Translations under genes and position numbers: made by a program
The notes under the pieces: model-generated
What the model saw: only the letters and a program-made list of their open reading frames with translations
Told to the model about the DNA's origin: nothing
Databases searched by the model: none
In this document: positions 1-7,617 of the stretch, one piece after another
Position numbering within the stretch: the stretch's first letter is position 1
Layout of the letters: each line of letters opens with the position of its first letter
Source of the DNA: Planctomycetota bacterium
GTDB lineage: Bacteria; Planctomycetota; J058; J103
Reading direction: 5' to 3'
DNA: 8,491 bases
Assembly: GCA_003694875.1 (NCBI GenBank)
Contig: RFJN01000095.1
Coordinates: 1 to 8,491 of the forward strand

Positions 1-7
1 CCACAAG

Positions 8-784
8 GTGGCCCACTGGTTCTTCGCGCACCCGAGCCAGGAGGAGATCAACTTCGTCGAGGCGTCGCTGTACGCCTGGCTGTTCGTGATCCCGATCGCG
101 ACGCTGACCTGCTACTTCGGCACGCGCCGCATGCAGCGCGTGCCGACGGGGGTGCAGAACTTCCTCGAGGCGATCGTGGAACTGCTCGACAACTTCGTCG
201 AGGGGATCATCGACAAGCGCTTCGCCTGGCGGTTCTCGACGTTCATCGGTTCGCTCTTCATCTACATCACGCTCGCGAACATGTGGGGGCTGATCCCGGG
301 GCAGCAGGCGGCGACATCGGTGGTGAGCACGACGTGTGCGCTCGCGCTGTGCACCTTCGTCGCGACCCACTGGGCCGGTTTCCGCTACAGCGGCCCCGTG
401 GGCTACTTCAAGCACTTCTGCGGCGAGCCGATCTGGCTTGCGCCGCTCAACATTCCGATCCACCTGATCGGCGAGATCGCGCGGCCGCTGTCGCTCATGA
501 TTCGACTTCGGGGCAACATCGGCGGCGAGGAGACCGCGGTCGCGATCTTCATCAGTCTCGGGCTGCTCACGGGGTTGTTCATCCCGTTCCAGTTCCCGCT
601 CATGGCGCTCGGGGTGTTCACCTCGCTCGTGCAGGCGTTCATCTTCTGTATTCTGAGTGCGGTGTACATCGCGGGGGCGCTGCCGCACGCGCACCACGAG
701 CACGACGCGCACACGCCCCCGTTGCACCCGCGCGACGCGCACGAGGAACTGGCCAACGACGCGGGGCTGACCGCGATTCCCTGA
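8..784 (+). CDS. atpB: F1Fo ATP synthase subunit a (5' end possibly incomplete)
   Basis: Membrane stator subunit that forms the two half-channels for ion passage against the c-ring. At 258 residues from the GTG at 8 it is close to the usual size. The frame is open to the window edge, with only seven bases upstream and no clear ribosome binding site, so the real start may be further left. Visible landmarks: a VPTGVQNFLE segment after the first membrane helix (residues 45-54), a LANMWGLIPG segment (89-98), the RPLSLMIRLRGN segment holding the essential stator arginine (R166, equivalent to E. coli R210), E175 at the E. coli E219 position, and LVQAFIF with Q209 matching E. coli Q252. About five to six hydrophobic segments are present. 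Oddities: R168 stands where families have Phe, and the last ~35 residues form a His-rich polar tail. First gene of the visible operon; atpE follows after 73 bases. Confidence 0.95.
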   Translation: MAHWFFAHPSQEEINFVEASLYAWLFVIPIATLTCYFGTRRMQRVPTGVQNFLEAIVELLDNFVEGIIDKRFAWRFSTFIGSLFIYITLANMWGLIPGQQAATSVVSTTCALALCTFVATHWAGFRYSGPVGYFKHFCGEPIWLAPLNIPIHLIGEIARPLSLMIRLRGNIGGEETAVAIFISLGLLTGLFIPFQFPLMALGVFTSLVQAFIFCILSAVYIAGALPHAHHEHDAHTPPLHPRDAHEELANDAGLTAIP

Positions 785-818
785 TCAACGAGGGTTGTTC
801 GAAACGAATCGAGGCGTC

Positions 819-837
819 GGGCCCCGCGGCGGGGCCC
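819..837 (+). promoter_or_regulatory. Perfect hairpin upstream of the atpE ribosome binding site
   Basis: An 8-bp perfect inverted repeat: the arm at 819-826 pairs with 830-837 around a 3-base loop (or 7 bp with a 5-base loop). It lies in the atpB-atpE gap and ends six bases before the atpE Shine-Dalgarno sequence. No T-run follows, so it does not look like an intrinsic terminator. A role in mRNA processing, stability or translation of atpE is an inference. Confidence 0.6.
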
Positions 838-843
838 ACACAC

Positions 844-850
844 AGGAGGA
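844..850 (+). promoter_or_regulatory. Strong Shine-Dalgarno of atpE
   Basis: AGGAGGA seven bases before the ATG at 858 is the strongest ribosome binding site in the window. It fixes the atpE start at 858 rather than at the in-frame ATG at 795. A strong site fits the need for many c subunits per complex. Confidence 0.8.
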
Positions 851-857
851 GAAGGAC

Positions 858-1124
858 ATGGACTACCTCAGCATGCTGGCTCTGGCTGTCGGTTTCCCGC
901 TCGGGATCGCCGCGTTCGGCGGCGCGTTGGGGCAGGGGCGTGCGATCGCGTCGGCCTGCGAGGGCATCGCGCGGCAGCCCGAGGCCGGCGGTGCGATCCA
1001 GACGGCCATGATCATCGGTCTGGCGCTGATCGAGTCGCTCGTGATCTACGCGCTCGTGATCGCCTTCCTGCTGTTCGGCAAGCTGCCCGAGACGGCCGAG
1101 ATCGTCAGCAAGATCGCCGGCTGA
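858..1124 (+). CDS. atpE: F1Fo ATP synthase subunit c
   Basis: The c-ring proteolipid that carries the translocated ion through the membrane and turns the rotor. 88 residues forming a two-helix hairpin: helix 1 is Gly-rich (about residues 5-30), then the polar loop with the conserved RQP (39-41) that contacts gamma and epsilon, then helix 2 (about 48-73). The ion-binding carboxylate is E59 in the LIESLVIY segment. Q26 in GQG, S60 and Y64 occupy positions that are ligands in sodium-binding c-rings, but the Thr after the Ser is replaced by Leu (L61). A polar tail of about 13 residues follows helix 2, longer than in most c subunits. Start chosen by the strong Shine-Dalgarno; the longer in-frame reading from 795 would add an unconserved polar leader. 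Flanked on both sides by gaps with hairpins. Confidence 0.96.
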   Translation: MDYLSMLALAVGFPLGIAAFGGALGQGRAIASACEGIARQPEAGGAIQTAMIIGLALIESLVIYALVIAFLLFGKLPETAEIVSKIAG

Positions 1125-1159
1125 GCTTCTCGGCGGCGTCTTCGCGGCGCGGAGGGCGG

Positions 1160-1177
1160 GCGGGCTTGCTCGCCCGC
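1160..1177 (+). other. Hairpin downstream of atpE
   Basis: GCGGGC at 1160-1165 pairs with GCCCGC at 1172-1177 around a 6-base loop, 36 bases after the atpE stop. There is no following T-run. It could protect the 3' end of a processed atpBE message, but that is inference; in DNA this GC-rich, 6-bp stems also arise by chance. Confidence 0.4.
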
Positions 1178-1234
1178 TGCCGCGCCGGGCGAACGGACCG
1201 GTCGCGGGGCGGCGAGGCGGCCCCGGATGGTGGA

Positions 1235-1261
1235 CGCGGCGTCCCGGCTGGGGACGCCGCG
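1235..1261 (+). promoter_or_regulatory. 11-bp perfect hairpin abutting the b' ribosome binding site
   Basis: The arm 1235-1245 is exactly complementary to 1251-1261, with a 5-base loop. It is the longest perfect stem I found in the window. It ends three bases before the Gly/Ala-rich Shine-Dalgarno region (GGGAGAGG, about 1264-1271) and 17 bases before the b' ATG. No T-run follows, so it is probably not an intrinsic terminator; a role in mRNA processing, partial attenuation or translational control between the highly made c subunit and the stalk subunits is inferred. Confidence 0.65.
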
Positions 1262-1278
1262 GCGGGAGAGGTCTGGCA

Positions 1279-1791
1279 ATGGAGATCATCGAGGCGCTCG
1301 GCATCCGCTTCCCGCTGGTGATCGCGCACATCGTGGCGTTCCTCGCGGTCATGGCGGTGTTCAAGCTGTTTCTGTTCGATCCGGTGCGCGCGCAACTGCG
1401 CGAGCGCGACCGGGAGTTGGCGGAGCAGCGCCGCGCCGCGCTCGCGGCCGAGGCGGAGCTCGAGGGCAAGCGCAAGGAACTTGCGAAGCGGCTCGAGCAG
1501 ATCGAGCGCGAGGCGTACGAGCGCACCCAGGCGCTCGTGCGCGAGGGGGCGCGCAAGCGCAACGAGGCGCTCGCGAAGGCGCGCGAGAAGGCGTTCGCGA
1601 CGATCGGCAAGGCGCGCGAGGAGGCCGCGGCGCTGCACGCCGAGGCGCTCGAGCGGCTCGAGGACGAGGTGACCGAACTCGGCCAGGACGTGCTGTCGTA
1701 CGTGCTTCCGGCCCAGGTCGACGTGGCGGCGCTCGAACCTGCGCTGCGCGAGGCCGTCGAGCAGGTGCGGCGGGAGAAGGAGGCGGCATGA
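1279..1791 (+). CDS. F1Fo ATP synthase subunit b' (first b-type subunit)
   Basis: Outer-stalk subunit expected to pair with the b subunit encoded next and tie Fo to the head. 170 residues: one membrane helix near the N-terminus (about residues 11-33), then an FDPV segment at 34-37 that marks the membrane exit, then a long charged Ala/Glu/Arg/Lys-rich coiled coil (about 38-135), and a less charged C-terminal segment. It lacks the C-terminal AERVVAQQI-type helix present in the next gene, which is why I call this one b' and the next b. It has no signal peptide, unlike its partner. The stop overlaps the next start (ATGA), so translation of the two is probably coupled. The symbol is left blank because naming of the second b gene (atpF2, atpX, atpG) varies between lineages. 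Confidence 0.85.
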   Translation: MEIIEALGIRFPLVIAHIVAFLAVMAVFKLFLFDPVRAQLRERDRELAEQRRAALAAEAELEGKRKELAKRLEQIEREAYERTQALVREGARKRNEALAKAREKAFATIGKAREEAAALHAEALERLEDEVTELGQDVLSYVLPAQVDVAALEPALREAVEQVRREKEAA

Positions 1792-2390
1792 GGCGCAAGG
1801 GGACGGCGCTGCTTCGCGTCGCGGCGGCGGTGCTCGCGCACGGGGCCGCGCGGGCGGCGGAGACCGCCCACGAGGCGGGGGCGCACGCCGAGGGGGCGCA
1901 CCACGGGCTGAGCCCCGACGCGCTGATCGTGCAGTTTCTCGGCTTCGCGATCCTCGTGGTCGTGCTGGTGGTCTGGGTGTTTCCCGTCATCGGCAAGGCG
2001 CTGCGGGCGCGCTCGGAGCGGATCGAGCGCGGTTTCGGCGAACTCGAGGACCGGCAGCGCACCGCGCGCGAGCAGCTCGAGCAGACCGAACGCGAGCTGG
2101 CGCAGATCGAGGCGCGGTCCCTCGAACGCATGCAGCAGGCCGAGGCCGAGGGGATCCGGCTGCGTGACGAACTCGTGCGCGAGGGCGAGCAGGCCGCGCG
2201 CCGGATCGTGGAGCGCGGGCAGGTCGAGGCGCACATCGAGCGCGCGAAGATGGTGCTCGATCTGCGCAACGAGGTCGTCGAGATCTGCTTCGCCGCCGCC
2301 GAGCGGGTGGTCGCGCAGCAGATCGGCGAGGCGGAGCAGGCGGCGCTGCTCGAGCGGTTCTTCCAGGAACTCGAAGGCATGAAGGTGTGA
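1788..2390 (+). CDS. atpF: F1Fo ATP synthase subunit b with signal-peptide-like N-terminus
   Basis: Second b-type stalk subunit, 200 residues, longer than the roughly 156 of E. coli b. The N-terminus (MRRKG, then an Ala/Val/Leu-rich core to about residue 19, then ARA before AE at 23-24) looks like a signal peptide. A His-rich linker follows (H28, H33, H38, H39), then one membrane helix (about 46-66), then a long coiled coil (about 72-165), and a C-terminal AERVVAQQI...ALLERFFQEL segment (171-195) typical of b and used to bind delta. Leader-bearing b subunits are known from deltaproteobacteria (established knowledge, from memory). The start ATG at 1788 overlaps the b' stop and has AAGGAGG about five bases upstream, inside the b' gene. 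The frame is open upstream to 1227 but that stretch is the shadow of b'. The delta gene starts three bases after the stop. Confidence 0.9.
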   Translation: MRRKGTALLRVAAAVLAHGAARAAETAHEAGAHAEGAHHGLSPDALIVQFLGFAILVVVLVVWVFPVIGKALRARSERIERGFGELEDRQRTAREQLEQTERELAQIEARSLERMQQAEAEGIRLRDELVREGEQAARRIVERGQVEAHIERAKMVLDLRNEVVEICFAAAERVVAQQIGEAEQAALLERFFQELEGMKV

Positions 2391-2393
2391 GCC

Positions 2394-2999
2394 ATGGCTG
2401 GTGAACGGACGCTGGCACGTCGCTACGCGCGCGCGCTGCTCGCGTGGACCGAGGGGGCGGACGACGCCGCCCGGCGGCAGGACGAGCTGTACGCGGTGGC
2501 GTCGCTGTGGTCGGAGTCGCACGAGCTGCGCACGCTGATCGGCAGCCCGCGCACGACGCGCGCCGAGAAGCGGGCGTTGCTCGACAAGCTGTTCGCCGAG
2601 CGGCTCGACCCCCGCACGCTGCACTTTCTGTACCTGCTCGTGGACAAGGGACGGTTCGCGCTGATCGGCCGGATCGCCGAGAGCTACGACGCGCTGAACG
2701 ACGAGCTGCGCGGTGTGTGCAAGGCGCGGGTGCGCACGTTCCTGCCGCTGACCGACGCGCAGCGCGAGCAGCTGCTCGAGCGGCTGCGTGCCTTCACCTC
2801 CCGGCCCACGATCGAGCTGCAGGAGCGCGTCGATCCGGAGCTGCTCGGCGGGATCGTGGTGGAGATCGGGGCGTACCTGCTCGACGGCTCGATCCGCGGC
2901 CGGCTGCGCAAGCTGCGCGATCGCCTCCTGCTCGGCGAGCAGGAACGCGCCCAGCAGGCGGCCGCGCTCGGGGCGCGCGCGGTGGCCAGGGCAGGCTGA
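2394..2999 (+). CDS. atpH: F1Fo ATP synthase subunit delta (OSCP family)
   Basis: Links the b/b' outer stalk to the top of the alpha3beta3 head. 201 residues against about 177 in E. coli. The N-terminal helical domain starts with ARRYARALL (8-16), continues through FLYLLVDKGRFALIGRIAESYDALND (78-103, quoted here only as a landmark), and the C-terminal domain has the family signature VDPELLGGIVVEIG (146-159) and LDGSIRGRLRKLRD (163-176). After the signature comes an Ala/Arg-rich extension of about 20 residues. Starts three bases after the b stop, so translation is probably coupled. An 81-base gap with a hairpin follows before alpha. Confidence 0.93.
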   Translation: MAGERTLARRYARALLAWTEGADDAARRQDELYAVASLWSESHELRTLIGSPRTTRAEKRALLDKLFAERLDPRTLHFLYLLVDKGRFALIGRIAESYDALNDELRGVCKARVRTFLPLTDAQREQLLERLRAFTSRPTIELQERVDPELLGGIVVEIGAYLLDGSIRGRLRKLRDRLLLGEQERAQQAAALGARAVARAG

Positions 3000-3011
3000 G
3001 ACAGGACACGG

Positions 3012-3040
3012 GCGCGCGGACGAACGGGGTTCGGGCGCGC
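3012..3040 (+). promoter_or_regulatory. Two-part hairpin in the delta-alpha gap
   Basis: CGAAC (3021-3025) pairs with GTTCG (3029-3033) around a 3-base loop, and an outer GCGCGC stem (3012-3017 with 3035-3040) can extend it across a small internal loop. The 11-base word CGGGCGCGCGG also occurs twice here, at 3009-3019 and 3032-3042. It ends about 40 bases before the atpA start. No T-run follows. Function unknown; the position resembles the hairpins before atpE and b', but the stem is weaker. Confidence 0.4.
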
Positions 3041-3066
3041 GGGACAGACACGACCAACCGCAATGC

Positions 3067-3073
3067 GAGAGAG
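3067..3073 (+). promoter_or_regulatory. Shine-Dalgarno deciding the atpA start
   Basis: GAGAGAG seven bases before the ATG at 3081. The in-frame ATG at 3063 has no purine-rich site upstream and this motif would lie inside its reading frame, so 3081 is preferred. Confidence 0.65.
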
Positions 3074-3080
3074 CCAAGTC

Positions 3081-4616
<1,536 letters not shown>

Positions 4617-4662
4617 GCGCGGCCAGCGCAGGCGGCAGGGCAGGCGGGATCCGGAGCAGCCC

Positions 4663-4668
4663 AAGGAG
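4663..4668 (+). promoter_or_regulatory. Shine-Dalgarno of atpG
   Basis: AAGGAG six bases upstream of the GTG at 4675 supports this non-ATG start. Confidence 0.7.
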
Positions 4669-4674
4669 CGAGAC

Positions 4675-5568
4675 GTGGCGAAGGCGACCAATCCGCGCGC
4701 GATCAAGCGAAAGATCCGCTCGGTCAGCAACCTCAAGAAGATCACCAAGGCCATGGAGATGGTCTCGGCGGCCAAGCTGCGTCGGGCGCAGGAGGCGCTC
4801 GCCGCGGTGCGTCCGTACGCCGACCAGCTCGGGCGGCTGATGGGCCGGCTGCAGGGGCAGGCGAGTGCGACGGAGGTGGACGCCCCGCTGCTCGCCCCGC
4901 GCACGGTGCGTCGGCGCGCGGCCATGGTCGTGGTGACCGCGGACAAGGGGCTGTGCGGCTCGTACAACACCAACCTCCTGCGGCTTGCGGACCGGACGGT
5001 GCGGGAGATCGGGCTGCCGGTCACGCTCTACACCGTGGGCCGCAAGGCGCGCGACCACTTCGCCAAGCGCGGCGAGTCGTCGCGCGAACACTGGGAGGGG
5101 CTGCCGCCCAACGTGGGCTTCCGGCAGGTGCGCGAGATCACCACCGGTCTCGTCAGCGCGTACCTGCAGGAAGAGGTCGACGAGGTGTGGGTGCTGTACA
5201 CCGAGTACGTCAACGCGATCACCTTCCGGCCGCGCGCGGTCCGCTTCCTGCCCTTCGAGGCGGGCTCGGAGGACGAGGGCGAGTCGGCCGAGGGCGGCGA
5301 GGGCGGCGGGCAGTGGATCTTCGAGCCCGATCCCGCCACGATCTTCGCGCAGCTGATCCCGCGGGTGATCGAGGTGCGCTTCTACCGGCTGCTGCTCGAG
5401 GCGCTCGCGAGCGAGCACGGCGCGCGCATGCAGGCCATGCGCAACGCCACCGACAACGCGCAGGAGCTGATCGACACCCTGACGCTCACGTTCAACAAGG
5501 CGCGCCAGGCGGCGATCACCAAGGAACTGCTCGACATCATCGGCGGCGCCGAGGGCCTCAAGGGCTGA
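4675..5568 (+). CDS. atpG: F1Fo ATP synthase subunit gamma
   Basis: Central rotor shaft that couples c-ring rotation to the catalytic sites. 297 residues, GTG start supported by AAGGAG. The N-terminal helix carries IKRKIRSVSNLKKITKAMEM (10-29) and VSAAKLRRAQ; the Rossmann-like domain has ADKGLCGSYNTN (89-100); the C-terminal helix has EHGARMQAMRNATDNA (247-262) and ends with NKARQAAITKELLDIIGGAE. Together the two end helices form the shaft. An acidic, Gly-rich low-complexity stretch (about residues 196-213, from EAGSED to GGGQ) sits before the C-terminal helix and is probably a surface loop facing away from the shaft. No cysteine pair of the chloroplast redox-switch kind is seen. Beta follows after 48 bases. 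Confidence 0.96.
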   Translation: MAKATNPRAIKRKIRSVSNLKKITKAMEMVSAAKLRRAQEALAAVRPYADQLGRLMGRLQGQASATEVDAPLLAPRTVRRRAAMVVVTADKGLCGSYNTNLLRLADRTVREIGLPVTLYTVGRKARDHFAKRGESSREHWEGLPPNVGFRQVREITTGLVSAYLQEEVDEVWVLYTEYVNAITFRPRAVRFLPFEAGSEDEGESAEGGEGGGQWIFEPDPATIFAQLIPRVIEVRFYRLLLEALASEHGARMQAMRNATDNAQELIDTLTLTFNKARQAAITKELLDIIGGAEGLKG

Positions 5569-5616
5569 GCGCGGTCGCGGAATCCACGAATCACGAACGA
5601 CGGAAGGACGCTCGAG

Positions 5617-7053
5617 ATGGCTGAGAAGACGGAAGCGAACAACAACGGCGCGCATTCGGAAGGCAAGGTGCTCGCGGTCCGCGGCCCGGTGGTCGACGTC
5701 GACTTCCAGGGCGCCGAGCTGCCTCCGCTCTACACCGCGCTGCGCATGGATCTCGAGGGCGGGCGCACCCTGATCCTCGAGGTGGCGCAGCACCTCGGCG
5801 ACCACGCGGTGCGCACGATCGCGCTCGACACCACCGACGGGCTGGTGCGCGGCATGCCCGTGATCAACACCGGCAGCCCGATCAAGGTGCCGGTCGGTCG
5901 CGCCACCCTGGGCCGGCTGTTCGACGTGCTCGGACACGCGATCGACGACGCCGGTCCGGTCGAGGCCGAGGACGAGTGGCCGATCCACCGCGCGCCGCCG
6001 GCGCTGATCGAGCTCGAGACGACCCCGCAGGTGCTCGAGACCGGGATCAAGGTCATCGACCTGCTCGCGCCCTACGCCAAGGGCGGCAAGGTGGGGCTGT
6101 TCGGCGGCGCGGGCGTGGGCAAGACCGTGCTCGTGCAGGAGCTGATCTACAACGTCGCCACCCAGCACGGCGGCTTCAGCGTGTTCTGCGGCGTGGGCGA
6201 GCGTACCCGCGAGGGCAACGACCTGTGGCTCGAGATGACGCACTCGGGCGTGATCGAGAAGACCGCCCTCGTCTTCGGCCAGATGAACGAGCCGTCCGGG
6301 GCGCGACTGCGCGTGGGACTCACCGGCGTCACCATGGCCGAGTACTTCCGCGAGGAAGAGGGCCAGGACGTGCTGCTGTTCATCGACAACATCTTCCGCT
6401 TCACGCAGGCGGGCGCCGAGGTGTCGGCGCTGCTCGGCCGCCTGCCCTCGGCGGTGGGCTACCAGCCCAACCTCGCGCAGGAGATGGCGGCGCTGCAGGA
6501 GCGGATCACCTCGACCAAGCGCGGCTCGATCACCTCGGTGCAGGCGATCTACGTGCCGGCCGACGACTACACCGACCCCGCACCGGCCACCACCTTCCTG
6601 CACCTCGACGCCACGACCAACCTCGAGCGGCGGCTCGCCGAACTCGGGATCTACCCCGCGGTCGATCCCCTGCGCTCGACCTCGCGTCTGCTCGATCCGG
6701 CGGTGGTCGGACGCGAGCACTACGAGACCGCGCGCGAGGTGCAGCGGATCCTGCAGCGTTACGGCGATCTGCAGGACATCATCGCGATCCTCGGCATGGA
6801 GGAGCTCAGCGACGAGGACAAGCTGATCGTGGCGCGCGCACGCCGGATCCAGAAGTTCCTGTCGCAGCCGTTCCACGTCGCCGAGGCGTTCACCGGCACC
6901 CCGGGCGTCTACGTCTCGCTCGAGGAGACGGTGCGCGGCTTCAAGGAGATCTGCGAGGGCAAGCACGACGATCTGCCCGAGCAGGCCTTCTACATGGTGG
7001 GCGGGATCGACCAGGTGGTCGAGCGCGCCAAGAAGATGGCCGCGAGCGTCTGA
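5617..7053 (+). CDS. atpD: F1Fo ATP synthase subunit beta (catalytic)
   Basis: Catalytic subunit that makes ATP from ADP and phosphate. 478 residues, ATG with GGAAGG nine bases upstream. After a polar, Asn/Glu-rich leader (1-15) comes the beta-barrel (VLAVRGPVVDVDF, 18-30), the Walker A loop GGAGVGKT (163-170), the catalytic glutamate in GVGERTREG (E195, with R196), the Walker B strand DVLLFIDNIFRF with D257, and the adenine-stacking tyrosine in GIYPAVDP (Y346). The DELSEED lever appears as EELSDED (395-401), which keeps the charges. Small departures from the usual wording are DDYTDP (317-322) and TTFLHLDATTNLER (325-338). All catalytic residues are intact. Epsilon follows after 42 bases. Confidence 0.98.
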   Translation: MAEKTEANNNGAHSEGKVLAVRGPVVDVDFQGAELPPLYTALRMDLEGGRTLILEVAQHLGDHAVRTIALDTTDGLVRGMPVINTGSPIKVPVGRATLGRLFDVLGHAIDDAGPVEAEDEWPIHRAPPALIELETTPQVLETGIKVIDLLAPYAKGGKVGLFGGAGVGKTVLVQELIYNVATQHGGFSVFCGVGERTREGNDLWLEMTHSGVIEKTALVFGQMNEPSGARLRVGLTGVTMAEYFREEEGQDVLLFIDNIFRFTQAGAEVSALLGRLPSAVGYQPNLAQEMAALQERITSTKRGSITSVQAIYVPADDYTDPAPATTFLHLDATTNLERRLAELGIYPAVDPLRSTSRLLDPAVVGREHYETAREVQRILQRYGDLQDIIAILGMEELSDEDKLIVARARRIQKFLSQPFHVAEAFTGTPGVYVSLEETVRGFKEICEGKHDDLPEQAFYMVGGIDQVVERAKKMAASV

Positions 7054-7080
7054 TCGGCGGCGGACCGCGAGCGCGAACCC

Positions 7081-7087
7081 AGGGGAG
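7081..7087 (+). promoter_or_regulatory. Shine-Dalgarno deciding the atpC start
   Basis: AGGGGAG eight bases before the ATG at 7096. The in-frame GTG at 7087 overlaps this motif and is therefore an unlikely start. Confidence 0.65.
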
Positions 7088-7095
7088 TGTCGAGC

Positions 7096-7548
7096 ATGGC
7101 CAGGACGTTTCGGCTCGAGGTGGTCACGCCCGAGGGCAGCGCGCTGCGCTGCGATGCGCAGTCGCTGCAGGCGCCGGGCCACCTCGGCTACCTCGGTGTG
7201 TTGCCCGGTCACGCGCCCATGCTGTGCCTCTTGCGGCCGGGGGTGCTGTCGGTGCGCGCGGCCGGTGAGGCCACCGAGCGGATCTTCGCGGTGCGAGGCG
7301 GGTTTCTCGAGGCGCAGCCCGAGGCGGTGACGGTGCTCGCCGACGAGGTGCGCGACGCGCAGGCGCTCGATGTCGTCGAACTCGAGCGCCGGATCGCCGA
7401 GCTGCCGCCGCTGCCCGAGAGCTACCCGGGCGAGACGATCGAGGCGCGCGCCCGCATGCGCGAGCAGGCGCGCACAGAGCGCACCACGCAACTCGAGTGG
7501 CTCGAGGCGCAGCTCGAGGCGGTGCACCGGCTGCACAAGCGCGGTTGA
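7096..7548 (+). CDS. atpC: F1Fo ATP synthase subunit epsilon
   Basis: Rotor-foot subunit that binds gamma and the c-ring and can inhibit ATP hydrolysis through its C-terminal helices. 150 residues against about 139 in E. coli. The N-terminal beta-sandwich (1-87) is typical: FRLEVVTPEG (5-14), GYLGVLPGHAPML (31-43), PGVLSVR (48-54) and VRGGFLEAQPEAVTVLAD (66-83). The C-terminal domain is less typical: a short helix (about 92-102), then a proline-rich segment LPPLPESYPGE (103-113), then a long charged helix to the end. The insert may alter the hinge of the inhibitory arm. I see no clear copy of the ATP-binding motif known from Bacillus epsilon. Last gene of the ATP synthase set. Confidence 0.94.
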   Translation: MARTFRLEVVTPEGSALRCDAQSLQAPGHLGYLGVLPGHAPMLCLLRPGVLSVRAAGEATERIFAVRGGFLEAQPEAVTVLADEVRDAQALDVVELERRIAELPPLPESYPGETIEARARMREQARTERTTQLEWLEAQLEAVHRLHKRG

Positions 7549-7588
7549 GCCCGAGAGGCCGCGCGTGCGGAAGGTTTCGGGACGCCCG

Positions 7589-7617
7589 TAGACAAGCGCC
7601 GCCTCGCGTGTAACCAT
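7589..7617 (+). promoter_or_regulatory. Weak promoter candidate before the DUF1232-like gene
   Basis: TAGACA (7589-7594) differs by one base from the sigma70 -35 box and is followed after 16 bases by a poor -10 (TAACCA, 7611-7616). The stretch is slightly richer in A/T than its surroundings. The -10 matches few consensus positions, so this is only a candidate. Confidence 0.2.

Noticed and set aside
795..857. Longer start for subunit c
   Set aside because: It would add 21 unconserved residues translated through the hairpin and the Shine-Dalgarno; the ATG at 858 fits the family.
1227..1787. In-frame upstream extension of subunit b, or an extra gene overlapping b'
   Set aside because: The extension is an alternate-frame reading of b', Arg/Gly/Ala-rich with no family match. 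The b start at 1788 has its own ribosome site and a sensible leader.
3009..3042. 11-base direct repeat in the delta-alpha gap as a possible attachment or insertion footprint
   Set aside because: It is short, made only of G and C, and lies in a normal operon gap; chance or slippage explains it.
3063..3080. Upstream ATG for alpha
   Set aside because: No ribosome site before it, and family N-termini start at the position of the ATG at 3081.
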